Shown here: piece after piece, positions 34,181 through 44,806 of the stretch
Position numbering within the stretch: the stretch's first letter is position 1
Layout of the letters: each line of letters starts with the position of its first letter
From: Allodiplogaster sudhausi
Lineage: Eukaryota > Nematoda > Chromadorea > Rhabditida > Diplogasteridae
DNA: 64,000 bases
Assembly: GCA_945643635.1 (NCBI GenBank)
Contig: CALZFC010000251.1
Location: 4,963,501 to 5,027,500, forward strand
Direction: 5' to 3'
Notes under the pieces: generated by a model
What the model saw: the letters and a program-made list of their open reading frames with translations, nothing else
Told to the model about the DNA's origin: nothing
Databases searched by the model: none
Position numbers and translations under genes: made by a program

Positions 34181-35354
34181 TTATTTCGGGGCGAAGTAGG
34201 CAGAGGTGCATCCGGGAGCACCGCCTCCGCCGCCGCTGCCGACAGCGAAGTAGGCGGATTGGCCGGGGATTGCCTTGGCTCCACCGACACCGCCACCTCC
34301 GCTGGCGCCGCCGCCGCCCACGCCGAAGTACGCGGACTGGGCGCCTCCGCCGCCGCCTCAAGAAGGATAAAAGATGACTGGGTCGAATAACAACGGAGGC
34401 GGAGAGGATTGGCTGACGCACCACCGCCGACGCCGAAGTAGGCAGAGGTCGCGCCGCCGCCGCCGCCGCCAGAGGGAGCAGGTGGAAGAGGAGCAGCTCC
34501 GCCAAAGTTGGCTGCGCCGCCCACAGCCGTCATCGTCGAGGCTCCTTAAATTGGAAATTGCTCCTTAATAGTCATCGTCGCGGCTCCTTAATCACCAAAG
34601 AATTGAGAATGGAACAAACCCTTGGGAGCGCCGCCGACTGCGGTCATGGTCGAAGCGCCGCCGCCGAGGGGAGCACCGCCGACAGCCGTCATCGTGTAGG
34701 CTGCAATGATTACTTTTTATGTCTATTACATATCATCAATACAATTAATGAAGCAGAAAGAAATGCCGAAATCACCTCCACCGCCAACAGGCCGCCCACT
34801 GCCGTCATGGTGGAAGCTCCGCCTCCCATAGGGGCTCCGCCCACTGCCGTCATGGTGGAAGCTCCGCCTCCCATGGGGGCTCCACTCACAGCCGTCATGG
34901 TGGAAGCGCCGCGTCCAATGGGGGCTCCGCCCACTGCCGGCATGGTGGAAGCTCCGCCTCCCATGGGTGTGCCTCCCAGCGCCGTCATCGTAGAAGCGCC
35001 GCCGACAGGAAGAGGGGCCGGAGCAGGTGTGCCGCCGACAGCGGGCGTCCCGCCAACCGCGAAGCAGACTGCGCGCCGCCGCCGCCGCCACCGCCAACGC
35101 CGAAGTAGCACGAGGCTCCTGAGGTAGAAATAGATGAGTCATTATTTGTTTAGTATGCATTTTTATATGCACGTAGAAGCAAACACATATGGATTTAACC
35201 ATTGTAATATCAACATTTACCAACCAGGGGCTCCGCCGCCGCCGCCAAAGCCGCCAGCCGGCTTGTTCCCTCCAGCAACCAGGGTGGGCGAGAAGTAGGC
35301 CGAGGCCCCGCCGCCGCCGCCGCCCGCGCCTGCTCCAAAGTAGACAGAAGACAT
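34181..35354 (-). CDS. Glycine-rich repeat protein, possibly frame-damaged
   Basis: The minus-strand start ATG at 35,354 opens MSSVYFGAGAGG. Exons continue near 34,790-35,118, 34,623-34,703, 34,443-34,557 and 34,181-34,376 (stop TAA). The protein is built from two repeat types: SAYFGVGGGG and VGGAPMGGGASTMTA. Introns near 35.2, 34.75, 34.6 and 34.4 kb have usable GT/AG signals and the last three exons join in phase. The second exon appears to slip frame twice, near 35,065 (a SAYF motif shortened) and near 34,800. This could be decay, sequencing indels in GC-rich repeats, or an unseen splice. The start lacks an obvious signal peptide. Function unknown. Confidence 0.55.
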
Positions 35355-37330
35355 CTTCAGCGAAGCCCGGAGGAAGCGAAGGAGAATCGGGAAGTCGAAT
35401 GAGCGAATGAGGGAATCCCTTTCGTTCGGGTCTTTTATATGACTCAGCCAACACGCTTATTTGCATTTTTCTGACAACATGATCGAAAAAGGCAAAATTT
35501 CTGTGAATTTTCTCAAGAATCTCAACACTTCTCACGTTTCATAAGGATATCCAACACACCATAATTAATGAATTTCTGATTATTTAAATTTTTTAAGCAC
35601 AGTTCACGTGAGCAAAACGAGAAAAGAAAGAGCATAACAAATTATTGCAAATAATGCCATATTGTCATGCAGATTCATTCCCCTCTCATCCATCCTTATC
35701 CCTTGCACTCTATGCTGATGCACTCAAGTGCATGTTAATTATATAATCACGAAGAGTTAGCGTGTTTATTTTCTGACTTCGTATATCAGTTCACCATGCC
35801 TCGCTCATTGTGAGCGGTTGCCTCTCCCATTCCGTCGCCCTGTTATTTGTTGCCGTCAGGCGGATTCTTAAATAAAAGCGTTTCTGCGCCAGTTCCCATT
35901 CCTCTTCACACCCGAAATACAGCGAAGAAGCCGGCGAGCTTCGTTACAATATTTCAAGGGTCTGCAATTAATTATGGGCGTACATTTCGCAAAATTTTCA
36001 TATGGAAAGAAGGACCTTCTGAAACGGTATGAAATTTCAAGGCTAATTCAAGCTGGATAGAAGATATTTAAAGAATTCAATGTGCAAATGTCGAATGCAC
36101 TTCCTTATTCACTGCAGACCAATACAAATCAATGTTATATGGAAGTTTAAAAGCGTCGCATCGTCGAGGACGGAAGACGAGACTCTCCTTAGCGCAACGC
36201 ATAGATCGTGTATCTTCTCCGGCTGATCGAATCCCTTGTAGCGGTGATTGCAGCGTTGGAGGCGAACCGCTCACGACCATCTGTTGGCAGCGAAATGTAG
36301 ATTTCGGAATAGTAGAAATGAAAAAAGGGGAGATTTGGCTGTATAAAAGACTCGTAATAATTTGAAAAGACGGTGTGAAAAGTTTTTGAAGATTTGTTGT
36401 GAGCAGCAGCGCATTTTCGCACATTACATTGATTTTTGTCCTTCAAGATTACGCTTATTTGCGAAATATGCTCAACTATTTCGGATTCTGAAGGGATACT
36501 TTTAAAAAATTAGTGTAGCATTAAAAACAGAAATACAGCGCATTTGCGCCTTAAAATTTTATCTGCTTTAATTTTCATGTCGTCGAGTAGTGTTCCTTTG
36601 AAAGAAGATAGGGAGTGTGAGTGGAGGATGATGAAGATTTGGACGAATACACTTCTTAGGTTCTCTAGCCTTTCAGGTAATTTCTTTGAACAGCATCGCT
36701 CACGATCAAGAGGGGATGGGGTGAAGAGAGAAGAATACAGACAAATGCAGAGATACTTAGCAAGGTCACTAATGATGGTGTGAGTGACGTAGAGAGTTAT
36801 GTATGCGCTGAAGAGAGTTTAGTTGGCGAAGGTAAAACGTTGAACGTCAAGAAGTCAGAATGAGCTTCATCATCTTATTAGTACTGCTAAATGCCAACTA
36901 GCTTTTATGAGCTGGGTGAGGGAATGAAGACGGCTTATTCAATGCACTAATATGGCACGAAATAAATGCCTCAGGGCTTTATAAATCATCTTCTTAATTA
37001 GGTGTTATTATACCGTTCTTTGTTAGCGACATGAGCCGGACAACCTCGCATTTTAGTTTGTGACTGCACTCTCGGTGAGTTCGGCAGAAGCTCTGGCTTT
37101 ATATTCTCATTGACTGTATGTACAGCAACTCTTTTACTAATTTTTTTGTGAATATCCCTTGTTACTAGAAATATTCTTGTTAAAGGAGAATGAAGGTTAC
37201 AATCGACAATTATCTGACTGCAATCCAAGCTACGCTCTGGAATAACGTTTATTGCAGGTAAGACGAGGCCAAGGAGGGGGTATCATCTCTCTCTCTCTCT
37301 CTCTTCCCACTCTCCCTTTCTCGCTCTCTT
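35355..37330. other. No gene identified
   Basis: AT-rich intergenic sequence with a few mid-length open frames in both directions but no convincing splice-framed coding. A short CT run lies at 37,290-37,330. Nothing was recognised. Confidence 0.5.
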
Positions 37331-37331
37331 T

Positions 37332-37561
37332 TCAGTCTCCCGTGGTGGAGTAGGAAGTATTGGCCGAGGTGGTGGTTCCGGTGATAGTTGTAGTTGTTCC
37401 TGTGGTCCCTCTCTTCCTGCTTGAGCGGGTAGTCGTGCCGCCCGTGGTGGTGGTTGCTCCGCTCGTCTTTCCCTTTCTTCCCCGCCTCTTGCGACTTCTT
37501 CTGCGGCGACTTTCCTTTCGTCCGCCCTTGGGCTTAGCGGCCTTCAAACTTTTGTTCGAAT
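37332..37561 (-). CDS. Terminal exon of a basic, Thr-rich protein
   Basis: The minus-strand acceptor AAATAG is followed by 75 codons and TGA at 37,332-37,334. The product begins SNKSLKAAKPKGGRKE, is very Arg/Lys-rich, and ends Thr/Gly/Ser-rich (TTTTITGTTTSANTS). It has no start codon of its own (phase 1 acceptor), so it is the last exon of a gene upstream. The nearest candidate is the membrane protein gene at 39.4-40.2 kb, whose last exon is also Lys/Arg-rich. The 1.65-kb foldback element lies between them and may have separated them. Confidence 0.45.
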
Positions 37562-37609
37562 CTATTTAAGAGAGGATGTCAGTAAGACTCGAGTAGGGCC
37601 CTATTATGA

Positions 37610-39260
37610 CCTGCCCTAGGAATTTTCTTCCGAATTTCTTAACCAAAATTGAGTATAATATACAACTCGACGTGGTGAACACAATAGGCTGTATTTCAAA
37701 GGTGAAAATTTTTTTCCCGCGCGAGACCCAGTACCGTAATCTTATAAATTCGATTGGTCATAAGTCGCTTCAAACTTATTACCTTTATGAGTTATTAGAC
37801 AACTATCGAGCTATCATTGGATAGCTCATTGAACGGGCTTTAATTTTGATCTTGCTCGATATTTTCTAAAAATTTGAATTTAGCCCAAAAACACGGCCCT
37901 AAACATTTTCGAAGAAGGTTTTTGGCCAAAATATGCATTTTGTGTTCATTTCCACAAAACCGCTCCAGCATATTCTTAAAGTGCTTGAAATTTGCTACAA
38001 CATATGTCTTTTTCAGGAAAATTGAAGGTCCCACACTTAGGTTCCTAAGCGCTTGAACATGATCCTGTGTAAACTGTAACACCGTGCAAGCGCATTCTTC
38101 GATCCATAACTGCGCTCAATGTCAATATTACAAAATCGTAAGTATATCATCTTAGAGCTCTCACGGAGATCTTCAAATGTTACATGAATTATTTTATTGA
38201 AACGTTTCAATTTATATGGGAAATTTCTATATGTACAATTAGAAGGTTTAAAAAACTACTTTAAAAACATTTTCGCCTGTCGAAACATACATCACAAGAA
38301 AGAGGATGAAATTTGCTACAAGATGAACCCCTTTCAATGGAATTACATGCATACGATCTTTTGTTATAAGCCATAAGAGTAGGATAACAAGGCCTTAAAA
38401 ACTGTAGAAAAAAGGATTGGAATATTCTAATTCGAATAACCTAAAATGTGAATTTTTGGGCGAAATGACAGCGACGCTGCTGGCACTAATTTATGATTTA
38501 TAACAAAAGATCGTAGGCATGGAATTCCATTGAAAGGGGTTCATCTTGTAGCAAATTTCATCCTCTTTCTTATGATGTAAGTTTCGACAGGCGAAAATGT
38601 TTTAAAAGTAGTTTTTTAAACCTTCTAATTGTACATATCGAAATTTCCCATATAAATTGAAACTTTTCAATAAAATAATGTATGCAACATTTGAAGATCT
38701 CCGTGAGAGCTCTTAGATGATATACTTACGATTTTGTAATATTGACATTGAGCGCAGTTATGGATCGAAGAATGCGCTTGCACGGTGTTACAGGTTACAC
38801 AGGATCATGTTCAAGCGCTTAGGAACCTAGGTGTGGGACCTTCAATTTTCCTGAAAAAGACATTTGTTGTAGCAAATTTCAAGCACTTTAAGAATATGCT
38901 GGAGCGGTTTTGTGGAAATGAACACAAAATGCATATTTTGGCCAAAAACCTCCTTCGGAAATGTTTAGGGCCGTGTTTTAGGGCTAAATTCAAATTTTTA
39001 GAAAATATCGTACGAGATCAAAATTAAAGCCCGTTCAATGAGCTATCCAATGATAGCTCGATGGTTGTCTAATAATAAGTTTGAAGCGACTTATGAGCAA
39101 TCGAATTTATGAGATTACGGTACTGGGTTTTTCACCTTTGAATTTTCACCCACCCAAAAATTTTTCACCTTTGAAATACAGCCTATTGTGTTCACCACGT
39201 CGAGTTGTATATTATAATCAATTTTGGTTACGAAATTCGAAAAAAAATTCCTAGGGCAGG
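37610..39260. mobile_element. 1.65-kb foldback (long inverted repeat) element
   Basis: Two arms of about 765 bp (37,610-38,376 and 38,490-39,260) are near-perfect reverse complements around a spacer of about 113 bp. The termini are CCTGCCCTAGG and its complement CCTAGGGCAGG. Arm sequences include gcctattgtgttcaccacgt and gaaatgaacacaaaatgcat. I saw no transposase and no clear target-site duplication. Each arm has an 80-codon open frame, but the two are mirror copies of one sequence without a family match, so they are probably not genes. It resembles a non-autonomous foldback or MITE-like transposon. Confidence 0.8.
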
Positions 39261-39356
39261 CCTTGATCGAACGATACTGACAGGCTCTCTTAAATACTTT
39301 TTAGATGAATTTCATTTTTTAGCCCAATAAATTCATTTGAATACTACGCAGTTTAA

Positions 39357-39999
39357 TCAATAGGTAGTACAAGATAAAAGGGAGGAACGGGTGGGGGGGG
39401 GTTTAATTTGATTCAAAATAAAATATTTCGCCTTCTTCTTGGGCTTGCGCAGGCGCGTGAGATGCCGCGCGATCTGGATCTAGAAATAAAATAATAAATA
39501 CATTTTAAATGGCCGGACAGTTAGCATGAAGGACGACTATTTCGAATGCTTAGAAATTCTTGTAAGGAAGTTATCTTGACACCTTTTTCTGCTATCAAAG
39601 ATGGTGCAAGCCTGTACCTGGAAGAACATGAAGAGCAGAGAGATCATGAGACCGACGGCGAAGAAAGTTAAGAAGGGCGGCCAGAACTGAGCTCGCGGCT
39701 TCGGGCGAGCCGTCTGAGAAGGGATGAGGGAAGGATGAAAGGGGAGAGAGAAAGGAGAGGGGAGGAGAGGGAGATAATGGAAGAGAGGGAGAGAAGAGAG
39801 AGATAGAGGAAGGAGAGAAATAAGGGAGGAAAAGGAGAGCGAGATGGGGAGGTGAGAGATGAGGACAGAATGAGGCAGAGCGAGAAGGAGAGAACGGAAG
39901 GGAGAGAGAGAGAATGAGAAAGCCAGGCAGAGGGAGGAGAGAAGGAAAGGACGAGAGGGAGGAATACGGAGAAAGCAAGGGAGAGGATTTAAGAAAATG

Positions 40000-40030
<31 letters not shown>

Positions 40031-40040
40031 AGAGAGAGAC

Positions 40041-40078
<38 letters not shown>

Positions 40079-40152
40079 CTCGATTGAGGCCGCGCCATGG
40101 AGTCCGAAGTGATAGATACCGGCTTGTCGGTCACGATGCTCAGATCGCCCAT
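39357..40152 (-). CDS. Small single-pass membrane protein, 83 aa, three exons
   Basis: Start ATG at 40,152. Exons 40120-40152 (MGDLSIVTDKP, donor GTATCT), 39618-39713 (donor GTACAG) and 39357-39479 (TGA) are all phase 0. The middle exon encodes one transmembrane helix (FLTFFAVGLMISLLFMFF) and the third begins QIARHLTRLRKPKKKAK, a basic stretch expected on the cytosolic side. A long GA-rich tract fills intron 1, and in minus orientation it supplies pyrimidine-rich sequence. The last 20 codons look non-conserved and lie about 100 bp from the foldback element, so the original C-terminus may differ. Family unknown. Confidence 0.55.
39715..40080. repeat. (GA)n-rich intronic tract
   Basis: Purine-rich plus strand (pyrimidine-rich on the transcribed minus strand) inside intron 1 of the small membrane protein gene. 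Confidence 0.85.
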
Positions 40153-40590
40153 CGTCGGCGATGAATCGATAACCCAAAAAGAAAGAAGTGGATTTCCCTC
40201 ATTTTAACCTCTCTGCGAAAAGTAAGGATTTTAACCGAAGCTAGCTGAGACTGGAAGGCGACCACTCACCGCTCTCGATTGTCGAATGAATGACTGAAGG
40301 AACGAGTGAAGTCAAACATTTCGTTGCCATACTTACAGTTGACTAATTTCATATTATCTAGTCAAGAAGAGTGCGAAATAGGAGCAACAATACTTTTATC
40401 AAGGCAACGAGTCCATTTCATATGGCAGAAACTCCACAGGCCATTGTAAAAAAAAAATAACGCAGATAAACTGTTGACAAGAATTCATATTTATCTAGAA
40501 ACCACGGAGAAGTGATTGATACTTCTAACAGAGGAAACTGGAGGGGTCAAATATAGGAAGGGCCCTTAGGATGGACCCGAGATGTCCTCC

Positions 40591-41300
40591 TTAGGCAGCT
40601 GGCTCCTTGCACACGGTGGCAGCCACTTTCTTGCAGCACGACTGGAACCACTTTCCGGCGCCGTTCTGCTTGACACACGGCTCCGAATTCTTGATCTCCG
40701 CCGGGCGGTCGCCTCAACAAATCAATAATAGAAAATAAGAAATCGATTGTGTTCGTCTCGTAAATCGTCAATCTGTGTCAAAAGAAGAAGATAAAATGCC
40801 GTCATTACCCTCCCAGTTCTGAAAACTTGTCGAGCCACGTGTACGTGTTTCCTTCGCGCCAAGTGCCAAGCCACAGTTCGCGGCGGCCAGCGAGCTGTGA
40901 TCAATTTTATTCATTTATTTTAAAAGTGTAAACAAAATAATACCACCTCATTAATGAACGCGTTCTCGGCCGCGATGCTGACAGAGGCAATTGTGGCTGC
41001 GCCCCAGTACTTGCCGGCCCCATGCACACGTTCAGCGCCGCGTTGAATCCCTTCAGCCATTGACTTAGAGATAGTTGATGTTTAAAATGGTAAGGTTTAG
41101 GTGCATTTCTTCTTAACCATAAGGTTACTGAGCAGTAAAAAAGTTGAACAGTAAAAGAAGTCTCCTGTCTGGGTCTCCGTGACCAGTTTGTAGCACGCGT
41201 TCGTGGCAGCGAAGTGACGCCAGCCTGCGCTGCAGCCGGCGCCAGAGGCAATGGAAAGGAAGACGGAGAGGACAGCGATGGAGGAGAACAGACGAGACAT
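40591..41300 (-). pseudogene. Secreted C-type lectin gene with frameshifts
   Basis: The start ATG at 41,300 opens a signal peptide (MSRLFSSIAVLSVFLSIASG) and then the lectin domain start CSAGWRHFAATNACYKL. Later exons encode ATIASVSIAAENAFINE (about 40,943-41,066), LWLGTWREGNTYTWLDK (about 40,820-40,890) and KWFQSCCKKVAATVCKEPAA with stop at 40,591. Two lesions are visible: the second exon changes frame within GTGTGCATGGGGCCGGC (about 41,025), and the third lacks 11 bp after LDK compared with the copy at 29.15 kb (KSPFAFQNWEG). A C-type lectin would be secreted and bind carbohydrate or another ligand. This copy cannot make an intact domain unless these are sequencing errors. Confidence 0.65.
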
Positions 41301-42139
41301 CGGGCTCAATTGAGTTTTACTCTTCTTTTAGTGGTTTAATGACTTGAGTTGTGCCATAATAAAGAAGCGATTGTGGGAGATATAAATGTAAACAATTTTA
41401 AAATTCTGTGGAAATGAAGCAACTGAATATAAAATAGATGTTCACTTTTTTTAAATCTTTTTTTATTGATGACATCTCCATTGATCCAGCTTTTATTTAA
41501 AGAAAGAAGAATGGGTGATCGGAAGAAATTAGAGGCAAATAACAAGCTATTAACCTGGCTCTTGATTACCCATGTCTTTGGGCTCCTTTTAAATATAAGC
41601 TTTCATTTGTGCAGCTTGTTCTCTTCTCCGATTCGACTCTTGCTGCATAAACGTGACTTCCTCTTCTTTTGGATAAGGAGGACGTTGAGAAAGAGTCTTC
41701 CGAATTCAAGTGTACAGATGTCGCAATTCTTTTTCTCGATTCTACTAGCATAAATGTCTATATTTCTCCAACATCCTTTCGCATACTCTCCTCAATAAGG
41801 CACTTTGGATAAAAAAAACACAACGGGAAAAGCGAAAAGAGAAAGCTACTCAAATAACGAACGTTTAAAAGGATTCTCGAGGGCTAAATAAGCCAACTGG
41901 ATGAGTCCTTGAATGAATTGAGCGATGCCTCCTCTTTTATAAACAAAATTTTCGGAAGGAAAGAATTATGGCCATATCTATTAAACAATCATGAATATTT
42001 TGTAGGCCTGATAATTTGGCACATACATACATACATAATTAATCGAAATATGCGAACAAGCAAAGCACTTCAATTCCAACGATACAAGTTTTAATTGTTT
42101 GTTTAGAAATGGGTTTTGCATCTCCTCAAATCATAGATC
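41301..42139. other. No gene seen between lectin and receptor
   Basis: AT-rich sequence with no supported coding. It separates the start of the broken lectin from the 3' end of the receptor gene (both minus strand). Confidence 0.55.
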
Positions 42140-42737
42140 TCAGATGATGACGTCGGACCTCCCGGCGGCCGACGAGAGGGCGCTTCCCGTTGCCTTTCCG
42201 ATCATTCGTTTGAGAAGAACTCGAAACTCTCGAGTCAGCAGAAGAACGGACAACGCGTTCAGAAGAGGAGGCAGACTGACGACCGGGCACGTGCTGTCAA
42301 TTCAGAATATTTATTACAAAAGACAATTTCATATGCACTGTTCGTTTGTTGTGTGACGTAAGATAAGAATGTTTCTTAATGTCGGGATGTTAAAAATCAA
42401 GATCTTTTAGGAGGAAAAAAAGTTTTTGTACAAGATTTGACCGCTTCGACCGAGGACCGACGAGCCGGCAATCTCCACGAAAGGAGCGTACAAACAAGCA
42501 GATGGCAGGAGAGCCTTAGAATAGCTTTCTTCTTTTATATTGTAACAAATGAATTATGATATTGACACATTCAAGTTACATATGTATTTTGCTTTGTAGA
42601 GATGCAGACATGATTCTCCCCCATACCTGAAGCGATAGCATGACGAGGGTGCGTCTGTGCATGGCCCGGCTCATCGGGGACATCTCCACGGCCGCCTTCA
42701 GCTTCAGATGAATTCCGATGCCGGCGGAAACCATCAT

Positions 42738-42743
42738 GACGAA
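42738..42743. repeat. Left target-site duplication GACGAA
   Basis: Six bases identical to 56,360-56,365, immediately outside the element's terminal AGTAGTATAT. A 6-bp duplication is characteristic of Polinton/Maverick integrase. Confidence 0.92.
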
Positions 42744-42995
42744 AGTAGTATATAAAAGGGAGTTTCCAGCACACAAAAGTGCCCAGTCAATTTTTTTTTA
42801 AATATACCATTTACATACCATTTCATACCAAAAACCAAAGAAAAGTGACCCAAAATGTAAAAAAAGTACCAAAAAGTTGTATAATTTTGGTAAATAAAGG
42901 TCAAAATAACATGTAAAATGAGTAGCCCACTTTTGGAAAGTGGGCTCTTTTCAGCAGAAGTGTGATACGAAACATAGCTTTTTTGTTTTTGTGTT
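42744..42995 (+). repeat. Polinton left terminal inverted repeat
   Basis: Reverse-complement match to 56,110-56,359, about 97% by eye over 245 bp (few substitutions, such as gggag/ggggg, gtcaa/gtcga and gtgtg/gcgtg). Includes a perfect hairpin AGCCCACTTT-tgg-AAAGTGGGCT near 42,929-42,951. Confidence 0.9.
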
Positions 42996-43046
42996 TTTTC
43001 ATTATGATGTTTTAGTTTACTTTTGTTTTGTTTTGTTATAAAACAT

Positions 43047-43140
43047 GCTGAAAAGAGCCCACTTTCCAAAAGTGGGCTCCTCTTTTCAGCAGAAACTGAT
43101 GAAAACATGTTGTTTTTGTTTAGTGTTTTTTTTCATAATG
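43047..43140. repeat. Internal third copy of the terminal hairpin motif
   Basis: The AGCCCACTTTccaAAAGTGGGCT hairpin and the following cttttcagcagaa recur just inside the left terminal repeat, partly inverted relative to it. The adjacent tgttttttcattatgatgtt also occurs near 42,992 and 54,283. Confidence 0.8.
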
Positions 43141-43144
43141 ATGT

Positions 43145-43426
43145 TTACTTCAAATATATTTCTTTGAAACCAGATCCAGTTTTTTCATCTGAAATGATCC
43201 ATGAATCTCTATGTCTTTTTTCTTCTTCAGATATTTTTTTTGATCTTCTTGGTTTCTTGTTTTCATCAGGTTTCTTATTTTCTTCTACTGGTTTATTTCT
43301 CAATAAAAAAGCAATATATGCTTTATTTTCTTTACTTAATCGTTCTTTCTCATTTTGCAATTTTGGTTGTGAAATTTCGTTATTTGATGTTGTAGGCAAT
43401 AATGGTTCCGCAACTAATTCAATCAA
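43145..43426 (-). CDS. Small Lys/Glu-rich Polinton ORF, unidentified
   Basis: A 93-codon minus-strand frame, MIELVAEPLLPTTSNN..., hydrophilic and highly charged (NKKPDENKKPRRSKK), with no membrane segment or known domain. It follows the major capsid gene on the same strand and could be a small structural or DNA-binding protein or an eroded downstream gene. The start is the first ATG of an AT-rich frame. Confidence 0.4.
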   Translation of the reverse strand: MIELVAEPLLPTTSNNEISQPKLQNEKERLSKENKAYIAFLLRNKPVEENKKPDENKKPRRSKKISEEEKRHRDSWIISDEKTGSGFKEIYLK

Positions 43427-43515
43427 TAGTTTCTATATTTCTTTCGTTGTTTTCTGCAACGTGATTAAAGATACCCATTTATAGAAAAAATAATTGTTAA
43501 GTGATTTATTTGGAA

Positions 43516-44779
43516 TCAATAATTTAGTTTTAAGTTTAATTTATTATCAATTTCAACAATATTCTCACTTAATGTTAAACAATAGCACATTGTTTCAGAT
43601 TTGATTGGCGAAGAAAATGACATTGTAAGTTTAATGTTTGATATTGAAGCTTGTATTTTTTCTCTTTGTTTACTAACATCCAACACAATAATTGGGTAAT
43701 AATAATAAAAAAGATCTTCTTCAAGAAAAGGGTTTTCTTTTTTAGTTTCATAATAGTTTTTCTTAATCTTTTTTTGCAAAGTGATATAATTGAACGGCGT
43801 TATGATTTTCAAAATTAAACGTTTGACATTGATTAGGATATCTTTCTGAATTTAATTCAACATAAATTGATTGTAAATTACAATTATCAAATCTTGCTGA
43901 ATTCTTATAATTATTTCCTCTTTTCACTTGAAATCCGACAATGAGATATTTTACATCCATAGATTTGACTCCTAAATTCAAATTATAATCCTGAGAAGCT
44001 TCTGGAATTGAATATGATGAAAATTGTCGTGCATAGAATTGAGCATATCTTGTTTTACTTTTATAAATTTCAAGTAATTTATTTTGCATTTTAAGACTTG
44101 GAAATATTTCTGTAATTATCCATTGTAACTTAGTTATCTTAATCTTTAGGTTTTCACTAACTTTTTCGTCAAACTTGTCATCCGCAATAAAAACATTTTT
44201 ATCAGAAAAGGCTCTATTTAAAGTTAGAGTATGACTTAATCCATAAATAACTTGATTATAACATTCATGAAAACCAAAAATGTGATTAAGAGGTATATAA
44301 AAAACAACTTTTCCTTTTCTCATTCTAATATACTTATCAATTTTTGTTTTTAGAGATGAGGTTTCATCTAAAATCCAACCAAATGTATTGTATTTATTTA
44401 AAGTAGGTGAATAACTTAACAATCCTTTCAAAAGACTGGCTCTTCCTGGATCTTGTACATTTTCAATTTCAATTCCATTTAATATATATGTAGCACGATT
44501 AAATAAGAACATTGCTGCATTATTAACAAGTGTAATTTTTTCATCTTCTGTAATAGGAGTATCGTCAGAATGCGACATTACTGCTTCTAAATAAAGATGG
44601 CTTTCACTAGGTAAAAGGTATTGATCAGTTCTTGCAATATGAAAATTAATCACGACATTATTTAAATCTGACCCACTTGTTGGTGAAATGACGATCAAAT
44701 TCTCTTTATTTGTTGAATTATTGACGAATGCTTTTCTATCTACCGCATAACATTCATCAGTTTCAAGAATACTTTCCAT
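43516..44779 (-). pseudogene. Polinton major capsid protein (double jelly-roll), frameshifted
   Basis: The main frame (44,779 to 43,763, 338 codons, start MESILETDECYAV) carries family-like features: SHLYLEAVMSHSDD near residue 60, FNRATYILNGIEIENVQDPG near 92-111, then LLKGLLSYS. This loop signature is seen in Polinton and adintovirus double jelly-roll capsid proteins, which build the icosahedral shell. The frame closes at 43,763; the following 98 codons (43,812 to 43,516), still beta-rich, are open in another frame overlapping by about 50 bp, so a frameshift lies in 43,763-43,812. Start lies 27 bp from the divergent gene at 44,807. It cannot give a full capsid protein as is. Confidence 0.7.
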
Positions 44780-44806
44780 TTATATAGCAAATTTTTTTCT
44801 TAATAA

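Noticed and set aside
37840..39027. Two near-identical 80-codon frames as a duplicated gene pair
   Set aside because: They are the two arms of the foldback element read in opposite directions; no family match and no sign of selection.
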